From Solirubrobacter sp963837485 (GTDB taxonomy: Bacteria; Actinomycetota; Thermoleophilia; Solirubrobacterales; Solirubrobacteraceae): 64,000 bases of DNA. The DNA lies in assembly GCA_963837485.1 (NCBI GenBank), contig CAWINP010000014.1, positions 186,001 through 250,000 on the forward strand, written 5' to 3'. The position numbers and the translations under genes are program-made. Shown piece by piece: positions 26,901 through 35,705 of this stretch. The notes below the pieces were generated by a model that was not told the DNA's origin, searched no databases, and was given only the letters and a program-made list of their open reading frames with translations. The stretch's first letter is position 1. Each line of letters starts with the position of its first letter.

Positions 26901-26912
26901 TGGCCACACCTG

Positions 26913-27845
26913 TTAGCCGGACGCGTCGATCAGCCGCGCGAGATATGGCCCGAGCGTCTTCGCGTACAGGCCGGTGAGATGGGTGGCGTCCTTGTAGACG
27001 AGGACGCCGCCGATCACCGGCTCGCACACCAGCTTCCCGCAGAAGAAGCGGGTCAGGTCGAGCTCGCGCACGCGCGGGGAGTTGAGGCGCCGCGCCGCGA
27101 CCGCGGCGGCGTCGCGGTCGAGCACCTCGCGCCGGGGCACCGCGCACGCCGGCCCCGGATGCAGGCCGGCGCTGACCGCGTTCGCGACGCACGCGGGGGT
27201 GCGCCCGTCGGTCTTCGGGTTGTCGCGGATCACGTAGATGCGCTGGACGGACGCGGGCATCGCCTTCCAGGCGTCGAGGTAGCCCTTGACCTCGGTCTCG
27301 AACGGGTCCTGGCCGCGGTGCGTCACTACGCCCGAGCCGCCCGAGAGCTGCGCGACGAACACCGTCGTCACGTCCGGATGGTCCTTCAGCCAGCGCAGCA
27401 CGGCCCGGCGCCAGCGGTCGCAGTGGGAGCGGTCGGGCTCGCGGATCCGGCGCGTGGCGAGCGACATCGGGCAGCTCGCGTGGCCGAAGCGCAGGCCGTG
27501 CCAGAGGTGCTCGGCGGCGGCGGTCTCCAGCGCGACGCGCCACACGCTGGCATGGCTGTCGCCGATCACAGCGACCGCGCCCTGCGAGCCCGTCGCCGGA
27601 TGGCCGAACTCGCAGATGTCCTTTCCCACGAACGGGTGCATGGCCAGGCACGGCGGGTTCTTCTGCGTGCGCGCGACCCGCGGCGACGGGACGACCGAGA
27701 GCGCCAGCGAGGGGTTCGCGCACGGCTTCAGCGGGTCGCGCGCGGCCGCTCCGAAGCACGCGGGATCGGTTTGCGCGCGCGACGACGTCCCGCCCGCGAG
27801 CAGGCAGGCGGCGACGACCGCGAGCAGTCCGAGCCGGCGACGCAA
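26913..27845 (-). CDS. Secreted SGNH-domain protein
   Basis: 310 residues. A signal peptide (RLGLLAVVAACLLAGG, cleavage near SRAQ) is followed by an SGNH-hydrolase-like domain. Block I is VAVIGDSHASVW (nucleophile Ser) and the last block is YKDATHLTGLYAKTL (Asp/His). This is the type usually fused to the C-terminus of acyltransferase-3 proteins such as OafA. Here it follows the acyltransferase gene by 51 bp on the same strand as a separate, exported protein. Together they would O-acetylate a cell-surface glycan. Ten cysteines suggest disulfides outside the cell. Confidence 0.82.
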   Translation of the reverse strand: MRRRLGLLAVVAACLLAGGTSSRAQTDPACFGAAARDPLKPCANPSLALSVVPSPRVARTQKNPPCLAMHPFVGKDICEFGHPATGSQGAVAVIGDSHASVWRVALETAAAEHLWHGLRFGHASCPMSLATRRIREPDRSHCDRWRRAVLRWLKDHPDVTTVFVAQLSGGSGVVTHRGQDPFETEVKGYLDAWKAMPASVQRIYVIRDNPKTDGRTPACVANAVSAGLHPGPACAVPRREVLDRDAAAVAARRLNSPRVRELDLTRFFCGKLVCEPVIGGVLVYKDATHLTGLYAKTLGPYLARLIDASG

Positions 27846-27896
27846 GGGCGCAATGATCGCGAAACGCCGCGACAGATGCGACGAGTGCCCGCCCGG

Positions 27897-29012
27897 CTAC
27901 GTCTCGGCCAGCGCCGGCTGCGGTGCCGGCTCGCGGCGGCGGGCGAGCGCGCGGGCGGTGAGGCGGAGGATCGGCTTCTCCACCGCGAACCAGCTCACGC
28001 CGGCGAGCGCGAACGTGAGCGGGACGACGTAGAGCACGGCGGTGCGGAAGTCCTGCGGGAATCGCTCGTGCATCTGCAGCCAGTAGATGACCAGGTAGTG
28101 CCACAGGTAGATGCCGTAGGACAGCGCTCCCAGGGCGCGCAGCGGTGCGCTGGCGAGCACCGGCGCGGGACGCAGCGCGACGCTCCAGACCATCGCGGCG
28201 AAGCCGAGTGCGGCGGGCAGGTCGCGCAGCGAGTGGAAGAGCGCGCTGTAGCCCTGCATGTGCCAGTACGCGTCGCCGAGCACGACCGCGGCGCCGCCGA
28301 GGAATGCGACGTGCGCGAGACCCGTCCCCGCCCGCCCCGGCTTCGCCCCATGCGCGAGCACGGCGGCGGCGATGCCGCAGGCGAACGTGGCGAGGTAGGT
28401 CGGCAGCGTCCAGGTGACCTCCGGCGCCCAATCGCCGACCACGCCGGCGGTCGTCCAGGCGACGCCGGCGGCGACCAGCACGGCGCACACGGCCAGCGGG
28501 CCGCCGCGGCCGCGCCCGGCGCGCATCAGCGCGAGCCCGATCAGCGGCAGCACGGCATAGAACGAGACCTCCACGTGCAGCGACCACATCGGCGGGTCGA
28601 GCTGATTGCGCGTCTCCGGGAACACGTTCGGCAGGAAGACGATGAACTTCGGCAGGTCGTGCAGCGGGACATCGCGGCCGTGGCCGCTGCCGTGCAGGAG
28701 CGCGACGGCGCCGGCCAGCGCGAGCCAGTACGCGGGGGCGATGCGGGCGGCGCGGCGTGCGATGTAGCGGCCGAGCTTCGGCGCCTCGCGCTGACCGCGC
28801 GCGGCGGCCACCCACGGCGCCGCCAGGAGGAAGCCGGAGAGGACGAAGAACAGCAGCACGCACAGGCGCAGCTCGCCCATCCAGCGATCCACCGTCAGCG
28901 ACTTGTCCGGCTCGTTTGCTCCCGTGTAGATCCACGCATGCAGCAGCACGACGCCAAGCGCCGCCAGCCCTCGCAACCCGTCGAGGGAATGCAGTCGTCC
29001 CTTGCCCACCAT
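27897..29012 (-). CDS. Acyltransferase 3 family membrane protein
   Basis: 371 residues with about ten helices. The family opening is LHSLDGLRGLAALGVVLLHA, with the conserved His in LLHA, then FFVLSGFLLAAPW, RYIARRAARIAPAYWLAL and MWSLHVEVSFYAVLPLI. It moves acyl groups across the membrane to glycans. It has no C-terminal SGNH domain; the neighbouring downstream gene supplies one. Confidence 0.9.
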   Translation of the reverse strand: MVGKGRLHSLDGLRGLAALGVVLLHAWIYTGANEPDKSLTVDRWMGELRLCVLLFFVLSGFLLAAPWVAAARGQREAPKLGRYIARRAARIAPAYWLALAGAVALLHGSGHGRDVPLHDLPKFIVFLPNVFPETRNQLDPPMWSLHVEVSFYAVLPLIGLALMRAGRGRGGPLAVCAVLVAAGVAWTTAGVVGDWAPEVTWTLPTYLATFACGIAAAVLAHGAKPGRAGTGLAHVAFLGGAAVVLGDAYWHMQGYSALFHSLRDLPAALGFAAMVWSVALRPAPVLASAPLRALGALSYGIYLWHYLVIYWLQMHERFPQDFRTAVLYVVPLTFALAGVSWFAVEKPILRLTARALARRREPAPQPALAET

Positions 29013-29078
29013 CGGTTCTCAACATGAGGGATCTCCGGAAGAGGGGGCGAAGAAAACGACACATCTCCTAACGTGCTC

Positions 29079-31100
29079 ATGCGAATGGACTCCGATGAGC
29101 TGCTGATCCGGCTGGCGGGGCCGGAAGCGCGCTTCCGCACCCACCAGCGCGAGGCGATCGCCGACCTGGTTGACGACCGGGCGCGCGTGCTGTGCGTGCA
29201 GCGCACGGGCTGGGGCAAGTCCGCCGTGTACTTCATCGCCACCGCGCTGCTGCGCGAGCGCGGCGCCGGGCCGGCGCTGATCGTCTCGCCGCTGCTGGCG
29301 CTGATGCGCAACCAGATCGCCGCCGCCGAGCGGCTCGGCATCCGCGCGCACACCGTCAACTCGACCAACCGCGACGAGTGGGACGCGGTGCGGGGCATGC
29401 TCTCCGACGACGCCGTCGACCTGCTGCTGATCTCGCCCGAGCGGCTCAACAACCCGAAGTTCCGCGACGAGATGCTGCCGCTGTTCGCGGCGCGCGTCGG
29501 GCTGCTGGTGGTCGACGAGGCGCACTGCATCTCCGACTGGGGGCACGACTTCCGGCCCGACTACCGGCGGCTGGCGGACATGCTCGCGGCGCTGCCCGAC
29601 GGCGTCGCAGTGCTGGGGACGACGGCGACGGCGAACGACCGCGTGGTGGCCGACGTCGCCGAGCAGGTCGGCGTCGACCGCACGTACCGCGGCCCGCTGG
29701 GGCGCGCGTCGTTGCGCATGGAGGTCGTCGAGCTGCCCGCCCAGGCCGAGCGGCTGGCCTGGCTGGCGGCGCACCTGCCGTCGCTGCCGGGCTCGGGGAT
29801 CGTCTACACGCTCACCAAGCGCGACGCCGACGTGGTCGCCGAGTTCCTGGCCGGCCACGGGGTCCCCGCCGAGGCCTACTCGGGCGAGATCGACAACGAG
29901 ACGCGGATCGCGGTCGAGGACCGGCTGCTGCGCAACGAGCTCAAGTGCGTCGTGGCGACCTCGGCCTTGGGCATGGGCTACGACAAGCCGGACCTCGGGT
30001 TCGTCGTCCACTACCAGGCGCCCGGCTCGGTGATCTCCTACTACCAGCAGGTCGGGCGCGCCGGCCGCGCGATCGAGCGCGCCGACGTCGTGCTCCTGCG
30101 CGGCGCCGAGGACAAGCGGATCCAGGACTTCTTCATCGAGCAGGCGTTCCCGCCGCGCGACCGGGTGGAGCGCGTGCTCGAGGCGCTGCCGGCGACCACG
30201 CCCGAGCTGACGTCGGTCGTGAACCTCGGTCGCGGGCGGCTGGAGGCGATGCTGAAGGTGCTCGACGTCGAGGGCGCGGTCACGCGCTCGGGCACCACGT
30301 GGCAGCGGGTGCCCGAGTCCGGCTGGCGCTACGACGGGGAGCGCTACGCGACGGTGACGGCGCTGCGGCGGCGCGAGCAGGAGGCGATGGCCCAGTTCGG
30401 CGCCGACGGGCGCTGCCTCATGCGCGCGCTGCAGGAGGAGCTCGACGACCCGGCGCCCGCGGACTGCGGCATCTGCTCGGTCTGCGCGGGGCCGCGCTTC
30501 GACGGCGAGCTGGACCCCGTGCTGGTGCGCGAGGCGGCGCTGCACCTGCGCTCGCGGCCGCTCGTGCTGGAGGTGAAGAAGATGGCGCCCGATCCCGAGG
30601 GGCGGATGCGCAAGCTCGGCGACGACGTGCGCGCCGAGGAAGGCCGCGCGCTCGCGCGGCTCGGCGACGGCGGCTGGGACCCGCTGGTGCGCGCCGGCCG
30701 GGGCGAGGGCCGCTTCGCCGACGAGCTGGTCGACGCTGCGGCGTCGGCGGTGCGCGCGTGGGGCGCGCCGGTGCGGTGGGTGACGGCGATCCCGTCGACG
30801 CGGTCGGGCTCGCTGGTGCCGGACTTCGCGGCGCGCGTCGCCGCCGCGCTCGGGCTTCCGTACGTGCCGGCGGTCGAGCGCGCGCGCGAGGCGCCGCCCC
30901 AGCGCGAGATGGAGAACTCCGCGCAGCAGGTCGCCAACGTGCGCGGCGCCTTCGCGGTCGCCGGCGACCCGCCGGCGGAGCCGTGCCTGCTCGTCGACGA
31001 CATCCGCTTCTCCGGCTGGACGCTGGCGATGGTCGCCGGGCAGCTGCGCCGGCGCGGCTCGGGTCCCGTCCACCCGTTCGCGCTGAGCACCGCGTTCTGA
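29079..31100 (+). CDS. RecQ-type DNA helicase with C-terminal phosphoribosyltransferase-like domain
   Basis: About 673 residues. Helicase motifs: I VQRTGWGKSAVYF, II VVDEAHCISDWGHDFRPDYR, III GTTATAND, IV-VI including GIVYTLTKRDAD, ATSALGMGYDKPDLGFV and QQVGRAGRA. A cysteine cluster (DCGICSVCAG) marks the zinc region. The last 100 residues have a ComF/PRT-like fold with PCLLVDDIRFSGWTLAMVAG, where VDDxxxSG is the PRPP loop. The start is uncertain (GTG 29073, ATG 29079 or ATG 29085); none has a ribosome site. It would act in recombinational repair. The next gene begins in its stop codon. Confidence 0.88.
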   Translation: MRMDSDELLIRLAGPEARFRTHQREAIADLVDDRARVLCVQRTGWGKSAVYFIATALLRERGAGPALIVSPLLALMRNQIAAAERLGIRAHTVNSTNRDEWDAVRGMLSDDAVDLLLISPERLNNPKFRDEMLPLFAARVGLLVVDEAHCISDWGHDFRPDYRRLADMLAALPDGVAVLGTTATANDRVVADVAEQVGVDRTYRGPLGRASLRMEVVELPAQAERLAWLAAHLPSLPGSGIVYTLTKRDADVVAEFLAGHGVPAEAYSGEIDNETRIAVEDRLLRNELKCVVATSALGMGYDKPDLGFVVHYQAPGSVISYYQQVGRAGRAIERADVVLLRGAEDKRIQDFFIEQAFPPRDRVERVLEALPATTPELTSVVNLGRGRLEAMLKVLDVEGAVTRSGTTWQRVPESGWRYDGERYATVTALRRREQEAMAQFGADGRCLMRALQEELDDPAPADCGICSVCAGPRFDGELDPVLVREAALHLRSRPLVLEVKKMAPDPEGRMRKLGDDVRAEEGRALARLGDGGWDPLVRAGRGEGRFADELVDAAASAVRAWGAPVRWVTAIPSTRSGSLVPDFAARVAAALGLPYVPAVERAREAPPQREMENSAQQVANVRGAFAVAGDPPAEPCLLVDDIRFSGWTLAMVAGQLRRRGSGPVHPFALSTAF

Positions 31101-31747
31101 TGGCGCTCGCGGTCGTAACCGGCGGCAACCGCGGGATCGGCCTCGAGGTCTGCCGCCAGCTCGCGGAGCGCGGCTACGACGTCGTGATGGGCTCGCGCGA
31201 CGTGGAACGCGGCCGTGCGGCGGGGCTCGACGTCGACGTGCGGCAGCTCGACGTGGCCGATCCGGCCAGCATCGCGGCGCTGGAGCTCGACCGCTGCGAC
31301 GTGCTCGTCAACAACGCGGCGATCCACTACGACACGTGGCAGCGGGCGGCCGGCGCGGACCTCGACGTGGTGCGCGAGGCGCTCGACGTCAACCTGCTCG
31401 GCGCCTGGCGCATGACCGAGGCGCTGACCGGGCTCCTGCGCGCGAGCCCGCACGGCCGCGTCGTCAACGTCTCCTCCGGCGCCGGCTCGATCACCACGAT
31501 GACCGGCGGCCCGCCGGCCTACTCGGTGTCCAAGGCGGCGCTGAACGCGCTCACGCGCCTGCTCGCCGCCGACCTGCGCCCGATCCTCGTCAACGCCGTC
31601 TGCCCCGGCTGGGTCGCCACCGACATGGGCGGCGCCGGCGGGCGCCCCGTGTCCGAGGGCGCCGCCGGGATCGTGTGGGCCGCCACGCTCCCCGACGACG
31701 GGCCGACCGGCGGGCTCTTCCGCGACGGACGCCCCATCGACTGGTAG
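31100..31747 (+). CDS. Short-chain dehydrogenase/reductase
   Basis: 215 residues. The NAD(P) motif is VVTGGNRGIGLEV, the NNA motif is VLVNNAAIHY, Ser is in NVSSGAGS and the catalytic pair is YSVSK. CPGWVATDMGG is typical of carbonyl-reductase-like members. ATG overlaps the RecQ stop (TGATG), so it is translated from the helicase transcript. The substrate is unknown. Confidence 0.88.
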   Translation: MALAVVTGGNRGIGLEVCRQLAERGYDVVMGSRDVERGRAAGLDVDVRQLDVADPASIAALELDRCDVLVNNAAIHYDTWQRAAGADLDVVREALDVNLLGAWRMTEALTGLLRASPHGRVVNVSSGAGSITTMTGGPPAYSVSKAALNALTRLLAADLRPILVNAVCPGWVATDMGGAGGRPVSEGAAGIVWAATLPDDGPTGGLFRDGRPIDW

Positions 31748-31750
31748 CTT
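31745..31750 (+). promoter_or_regulatory. -10 box of the PfkB kinase gene, leaderless
   Basis: TAGCTT overlaps the SDR stop codon and ends 7 nt before ATG 31758. Confidence 0.45.
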
Positions 31751-31757
31751 CGCCGCG

Positions 31758-32669
31758 ATGGCGATCCTGGTCGGCGGCGAGGCCCTGTTCGATCTCGTGC
31801 ACGAGTCGGCGGGCACGCTGCGCGCGCACGTGGGCGGCGCGGCGGTCAACACGGCGCGCACGCTCGGGCGCCTCGAGCGCGACGTGCACTACCTCGGGTG
31901 CCTGTCCGACGACGGCTTCGGCTCCCAGCTGCGAGCCGCGCTGATCGAGGACGGCGTGAAGCTCGACACCGTGGTGGACACGTCGCTGCCCACGACGCTC
32001 GCCCTGGTCGAGCTCGACGCGGGCGGCTCGGCGTCATATCACTTCTACAGCGAGGGCACGTCCGCGCCCGCCCTGGAGCCGGAAGCCGCGCTGAGCGTCC
32101 TGCCGCGCGACGTCGAGATGCTGCACATCGGCACGCTCGCGCTCGTGATGGAGCCGACGGCGATCGCGCTGCAGGCGGTCGTCGAGGCCGTCTCGGCGAC
32201 CGCGCTGGTGATGGTCGACCCGAACTGCCGGCCGACGTTCATCCCCGACCAGGGGACGTACCGGCGCAGCCTGGCCGCGACGCTCCAGTACGCCCACGTC
32301 GTCAAGGCCAGCATCGACGACCTCGAGTACCTCGAGCCCGGGCGCTCGCCCACCGACGCGGCGCGGGCGCTGCTCGACGACGGGCCGTCCGTCGTGCTCG
32401 TGACCAGGGGTGGCGACGGCGCCACGATCGTCACCGCGTCGGCCGAGGTCCACGTGCCGGCGCCGGCCGCGCGGGTGATCGACACGATCGGCGCCGGCGA
32501 CGCGTTCGGCGGCGGCTTCCTCACCTGGTGGAGCCTGCGCGGCTCCGACCTCGCCGACCTCGACGCCGTGCGGGAGGCCACCCGCTTCGCGTGCATCGTC
32601 GCCGCCAGGACGACCGAACGGCCAGGCGCGCAACCGCCGCGCCTGGCCGAGGTCCAAGCCGCAATCTAA
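31758..32669 (+). CDS. PfkB family sugar kinase (fructokinase-like)
   Basis: 303 residues of the ribokinase fold. The N-terminal sugar site is GGAAVNTARTLGRLERDVHYLG with GGEALFD. The PfkB-2 signature with catalytic Asp is VIDTIGAGDAFGGGF, and VTRGGDGATIV is the nucleotide region. It phosphorylates a sugar, probably fructose or a related ketose, with ATP. Its TAA stop lies inside the palindrome that also carries the stop of the converging exporter. Confidence 0.87.
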   Translation: MAILVGGEALFDLVHESAGTLRAHVGGAAVNTARTLGRLERDVHYLGCLSDDGFGSQLRAALIEDGVKLDTVVDTSLPTTLALVELDAGGSASYHFYSEGTSAPALEPEAALSVLPRDVEMLHIGTLALVMEPTAIALQAVVEAVSATALVMVDPNCRPTFIPDQGTYRRSLAATLQYAHVVKASIDDLEYLEPGRSPTDAARALLDDGPSVVLVTRGGDGATIVTASAEVHVPAPAARVIDTIGAGDAFGGGFLTWWSLRGSDLADLDAVREATRFACIVAARTTERPGAQPPRLAEVQAAI

Positions 32670-32710
32670 AGGGGTCAGGCACCTTTAGTAAACGTGCCTG
32701 ACCCCCTTTA
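32667..32710. terminator. Bidirectional palindrome carrying both stop codons
   Basis: TAAAGGGGTCAGGCAC (32667-32682) pairs with GTGCCTGACCCCCTTTA (32694-32710) with a single bulged base; the loop CTTTAGTAAAC is itself nearly palindromic. The first TAA is the PfkB stop. On the other strand the same word gives the exporter's TAA stop. It is the expected terminator for both genes. Confidence 0.85.
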
Positions 32711-34168
32711 GGCGCTCGCCACTTCCGCCTCGATCACGGAGACCTCCTCGCGCGGCCGCGGGGCGCGGATCACGAGCAGGGCGACGAGCGCTCCCACGAG
32801 CGCGAAGCCGGCGCCGACGGTGAACGCGAGGTGGTAGCCGTCGAGCAGCGCGCTCGTGCTCGAGGCGCCGCTCTCGACCAGCGATCGCGTGTGATCGGTG
32901 GCCAGCGTGCCGAGGATCGCGATCCCGAGCGCGGCGGCGACATAGAGCGACACGTTGACGATGCCCGAGGCGAGGCCGGCGTCGCGCTCGGGCACCTCCG
33001 ACATCGCGGTCGTGAGCAGCGGCAGCATCGAGAGCCCGCCGCTGACGCCGAGCGCGATGAACGAGCCGATGACGAGCGGGAAGTAGCTCTCCTGCGGGCC
33101 CGCCTGCCCGAGCAGCGTGAGCCCGACCGCGGTCAGCAGCGTCCCGCTCACGACGAGCGCCAGCGGGCCGAAGCGCGCCATCAGCCGCGCGGTGATGCCG
33201 AGCGACATCGTCAGCACCGACAGCGTCATCGGCAGGAACGCGAGCCCGGTCTGGAGCGCGTCGTAGTGGAGCACGTGCTCGAGATACAGCGCGCCGAGGA
33301 AGAAGGACCCGAACCAGCCGGTGACGATCAGCCCGCGCACGAAGCTCGCGCCGATCAGGCTGCGCAGGCGCAGGATCCAGAGCGGGAAGATCGGGTTGGC
33401 GACGCGGTCCTCCCAGTAGAGGAAGGCGCCGAGCGCGATCACGCCGCCGCCGAGGAACCCGAGCGTGTGCGCGGAGCCCCAGCCGTGCTCGGTCGAGGTC
33501 ACGATCCCGTAGACGGCGAGCATCAGCGCGCCGGTGATCAGCAGCGAGCCGACGACGTCGATCCCGTTGCGCAGCCCGAGGCCCTTGGTCTCGTTGATCA
33601 GCACGGAGCCGGCCCACAGCGCGATCACGCCGATCGGGACGTTGACGAAGAAGATCCAGTGCCAGTCGAGCGACTGCGTCAGTGCGCCGCCGGCGAGCAG
33701 GCCGAGCGAGCCGCCGGCCGTCGAGGTGAACATGTAGGCGCTCATCGCCTTCACGCGCTCGGACGGGCTCGGGAACTCGGTGACGATGAGGGCGAGGACC
33801 GCCGAGGACGCGATCGCGCCGCCGAGCCCCTGCGCGAAGCGGGCGGCGATCAGCATCACCTGGCTGCCGGCGAACCCGCACAACGCGGATGCGGCGGTGA
33901 AGAGGGCGAGGCCGAGGAGGAAGACCTTCTTGCGGCCGGCGAGGTCGCCGAGGCGGCCGGCCATCAGCAGGAAGCTGGCGAAGGCGATCATGTAGGCGTT
34001 CACGACCCACGTGAGGTCGGCCTGGGAGAAGTGCAGATCGCGCTGGATGGACGGCAGCGCGACATTCACGATCGTCGCGTCGACGACCATCATCAACTGG
34101 CCGAGGCAGACCACGGCCAGTGCGACCCAGCGGCGCCGCGAGGCGCTTAGTGCGTCATGGATAGTCAC
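32708..34168 (-). CDS. MFS exporter, DHA2 (14-helix) family
   Basis: 486 residues with 14 predicted helices. Motifs: VDATIVNVALPSIQRDLHFS (motif D1), GRLGDLAGRKKVFLLGL (motif A), and motif C-like SAVLALIV. Drug/proton antiport is the usual activity. GTG 34168 is chosen because the helix-1 spacing fits and the frame further upstream enters the regulator's promoter. It is divergent from a MarR gene across 61 bp containing CATGGA-CTATA-TCTATG (34183-34199), an imperfect palindrome. Confidence 0.9.
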   Translation of the reverse strand: MTIHDALSASRRRWVALAVVCLGQLMMVVDATIVNVALPSIQRDLHFSQADLTWVVNAYMIAFASFLLMAGRLGDLAGRKKVFLLGLALFTAASALCGFAGSQVMLIAARFAQGLGGAIASSAVLALIVTEFPSPSERVKAMSAYMFTSTAGGSLGLLAGGALTQSLDWHWIFFVNVPIGVIALWAGSVLINETKGLGLRNGIDVVGSLLITGALMLAVYGIVTSTEHGWGSAHTLGFLGGGVIALGAFLYWEDRVANPIFPLWILRLRSLIGASFVRGLIVTGWFGSFFLGALYLEHVLHYDALQTGLAFLPMTLSVLTMSLGITARLMARFGPLALVVSGTLLTAVGLTLLGQAGPQESYFPLVIGSFIALGVSGGLSMLPLLTTAMSEVPERDAGLASGIVNVSLYVAAALGIAILGTLATDHTRSLVESGASSTSALLDGYHLAFTVGAGFALVGALVALLVIRAPRPREEVSVIEAEVASA

Positions 34169-34229
34169 TAGACCATGGACTATATCTATGGCGATGAGAA
34201 TCCACAAACGTGCTACTATCCGGACGGTC

Positions 34230-34655
34230 ATGTCCACTTCAGCCGAATTGGGCTCGATGGTGCTGCTGACGCGGCTTGCTCGGCTCGTCTACAAGGCGGC
34301 GAGCGAGGACGCGCTGGGCATGAAGCTGAAGGCGTATGTCACATTGACGACATTGCGCCACGGCCCCATGCCGCAGTCGGAGCTGTGCATCTCGATGCAC
34401 CTCGACCCGAACAACTGCGTGCTGCTGCTCAACGAGATGGAGGCCGCCGGTCACGTGCGGCGCTCGCGCGACCCCGCCGACCGTCGCCGCCACATCGTCG
34501 AGATCACCGACGAGGGCCGCCACGCGGTCGCGCGCTCCGACGAGGCGCTGAACGAGGTCGAGGGCCAGGTGCTCGGCAACCTGAGCGCGGAGGAGCGCAC
34601 GACGCTGCGCTCGCTGCTGAACCGCGCGATGGCCGAGCAGCCGGTTCCGGCCTGA
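34230..34655 (+). CDS. MarR family regulator of the DHA2 exporter
   Basis: 141 residues of winged-helix MarR fold: GPMPQSELCISMHLDPNNCV in the recognition region, DPADRRRHIVEITDEGR in the wing. ATG 34230. Divergence from a drug exporter is the standard arrangement for a ligand-released repressor. Its stop is 1 bp from that of a second, convergent MarR gene. Confidence 0.88.
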   Translation: MSTSAELGSMVLLTRLARLVYKAASEDALGMKLKAYVTLTTLRHGPMPQSELCISMHLDPNNCVLLLNEMEAAGHVRRSRDPADRRRHIVEITDEGRHAVARSDEALNEVEGQVLGNLSAEERTTLRSLLNRAMAEQPVPA

Positions 34656-34656
34656 G

Positions 34657-35106
34657 TCAGGCGCGTTCGGCCAGCCGCAGCAGGAGCGCGTGCAGCAGCT
34701 CGCGCTCGTCGTCGCCGAGCGCGCCGAACGTGCGCTCGTTCTCCTGCTCGGCGAGCGGCGTCACGCGCTCGCGCAGCACCCGCGCTCCCTCGGGCGTGAG
34801 GTGGATCGCCTGGACGCGCCGGTCGGTGGGACTGCGCCGCCGCTCCGCAAGCCCGAGCCGCTCGAGGTCGTCGATCAGCCCGACCATCGGGCTCTTGTCG
34901 ATCCGCAGCCGGCGACCGAGGGATCGCTGCGACATCGGGCCCTCGGCGTCGATCACCACCAGCACCTGAGCATGCGCGGAGCGGATCCCTTCGGCCGCCA
35001 GGCCGCGCTCGAAGCGCGCCGACGAATGCTCGGCGACGAAGCTCATCAGGTACCCGGGCCAGTGCGTCAGTGCCGGCGGCAGGGCGGGCTTCACGCGCGT
35101 GGCCAC
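34657..35106 (-). CDS. MarR family regulator, divergent from UspA
   Basis: 149 residues from GTG 35106. MarR hallmarks: GPMSQRSLGRRLRIDKSPMV and RRSPTDRRVQAIHLTPEGAR. It is not closely similar to the neighbouring MarR. A perfect 9-bp inverted repeat lies 22 bp upstream of its start, between it and the UspA gene, and is the obvious operator. Confidence 0.87.
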   Translation of the reverse strand: MATRVKPALPPALTHWPGYLMSFVAEHSSARFERGLAAEGIRSAHAQVLVVIDAEGPMSQRSLGRRLRIDKSPMVGLIDDLERLGLAERRRSPTDRRVQAIHLTPEGARVLRERVTPLAEQENERTFGALGDDERELLHALLLRLAERA

Positions 35107-35127
35107 GTCGAAGACCGTACCTGATCG

Positions 35128-35152
35128 AGATCGTCTTGAACAGAGACGATCT
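35128..35152. promoter_or_regulatory. Candidate MarR operator
   Basis: AGATCGTCT (35128-35136), 7-bp spacer, AGACGATCT (35144-35152): perfect arms in the divergent region between the MarR gene and UspA. Confidence 0.65.
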
Positions 35153-35204
35153 TCGTGCAAGAATGAAGGAAGCCATCCTTTTCAGGCCCAGCGAGGTGAC
35201 GAAG

Positions 35205-35705
35205 ATGCTCACCCAAGACGTCGAACTGAGCGCGAGCCCGGTCCTTCACGGCCAGCGCGGGCTGCGACGCGTGCTCGTCGCCTTCGACGGCTCCGCCGGC
35301 GCGTGGGCCGCGCTGGATCGCGGGATCGCGCTCGCGCTGAGCTCCAATGCGCAGCTGACGATCGCCGGGGTCGCGAGCTCGCCGCCGCCGCTGGCCTGCG
35401 GGACCGTCGGCGCGCTCGTCCCGCCGTACACGCCCGAAACGCTCCAGCGCGAGCTCGACATCGAGCTCGACCAGAAGCTCGCCGCCGCGCGCGACGAGAT
35501 CCCCGCCACCGTCTCCGTCACGACCGTGCTGCTGCACGGCAACCCGACCCGCGCGCTCGCCCGGCTGGCCGAGGAGGGCCGCTACGACCTCGTCGTCACC
35601 GGCCCGCGCCGGATCACCGGGCTCGGGCGCCTCCTGCACCGCAGCGTCACGCACGGCCTGCTCTCGCGCGGCGACGTCTCCGTACTCGCCGTCAAGCCGG
35701 CGTAG
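35205..35705 (+). CDS. Universal stress protein (UspA) family
   Basis: 166 residues, one Usp domain: RRVLVAFDGSAGAWAALDRG at the start, HGNPTRALARLAEEGRYDLV and a degenerate ATP-loop GPRRITGLGRLLHRSV at the end. ATG 35205 has GAGGTGA upstream at good spacing; ATG 35163 would add 14 residues. Likely controlled by the divergent MarR through the palindrome between them. Confidence 0.82.
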   Translation: MLTQDVELSASPVLHGQRGLRRVLVAFDGSAGAWAALDRGIALALSSNAQLTIAGVASSPPPLACGTVGALVPPYTPETLQRELDIELDQKLAAARDEIPATVSVTTVLLHGNPTRALARLAEEGRYDLVVTGPRRITGLGRLLHRSVTHGLLSRGDVSVLAVKPA

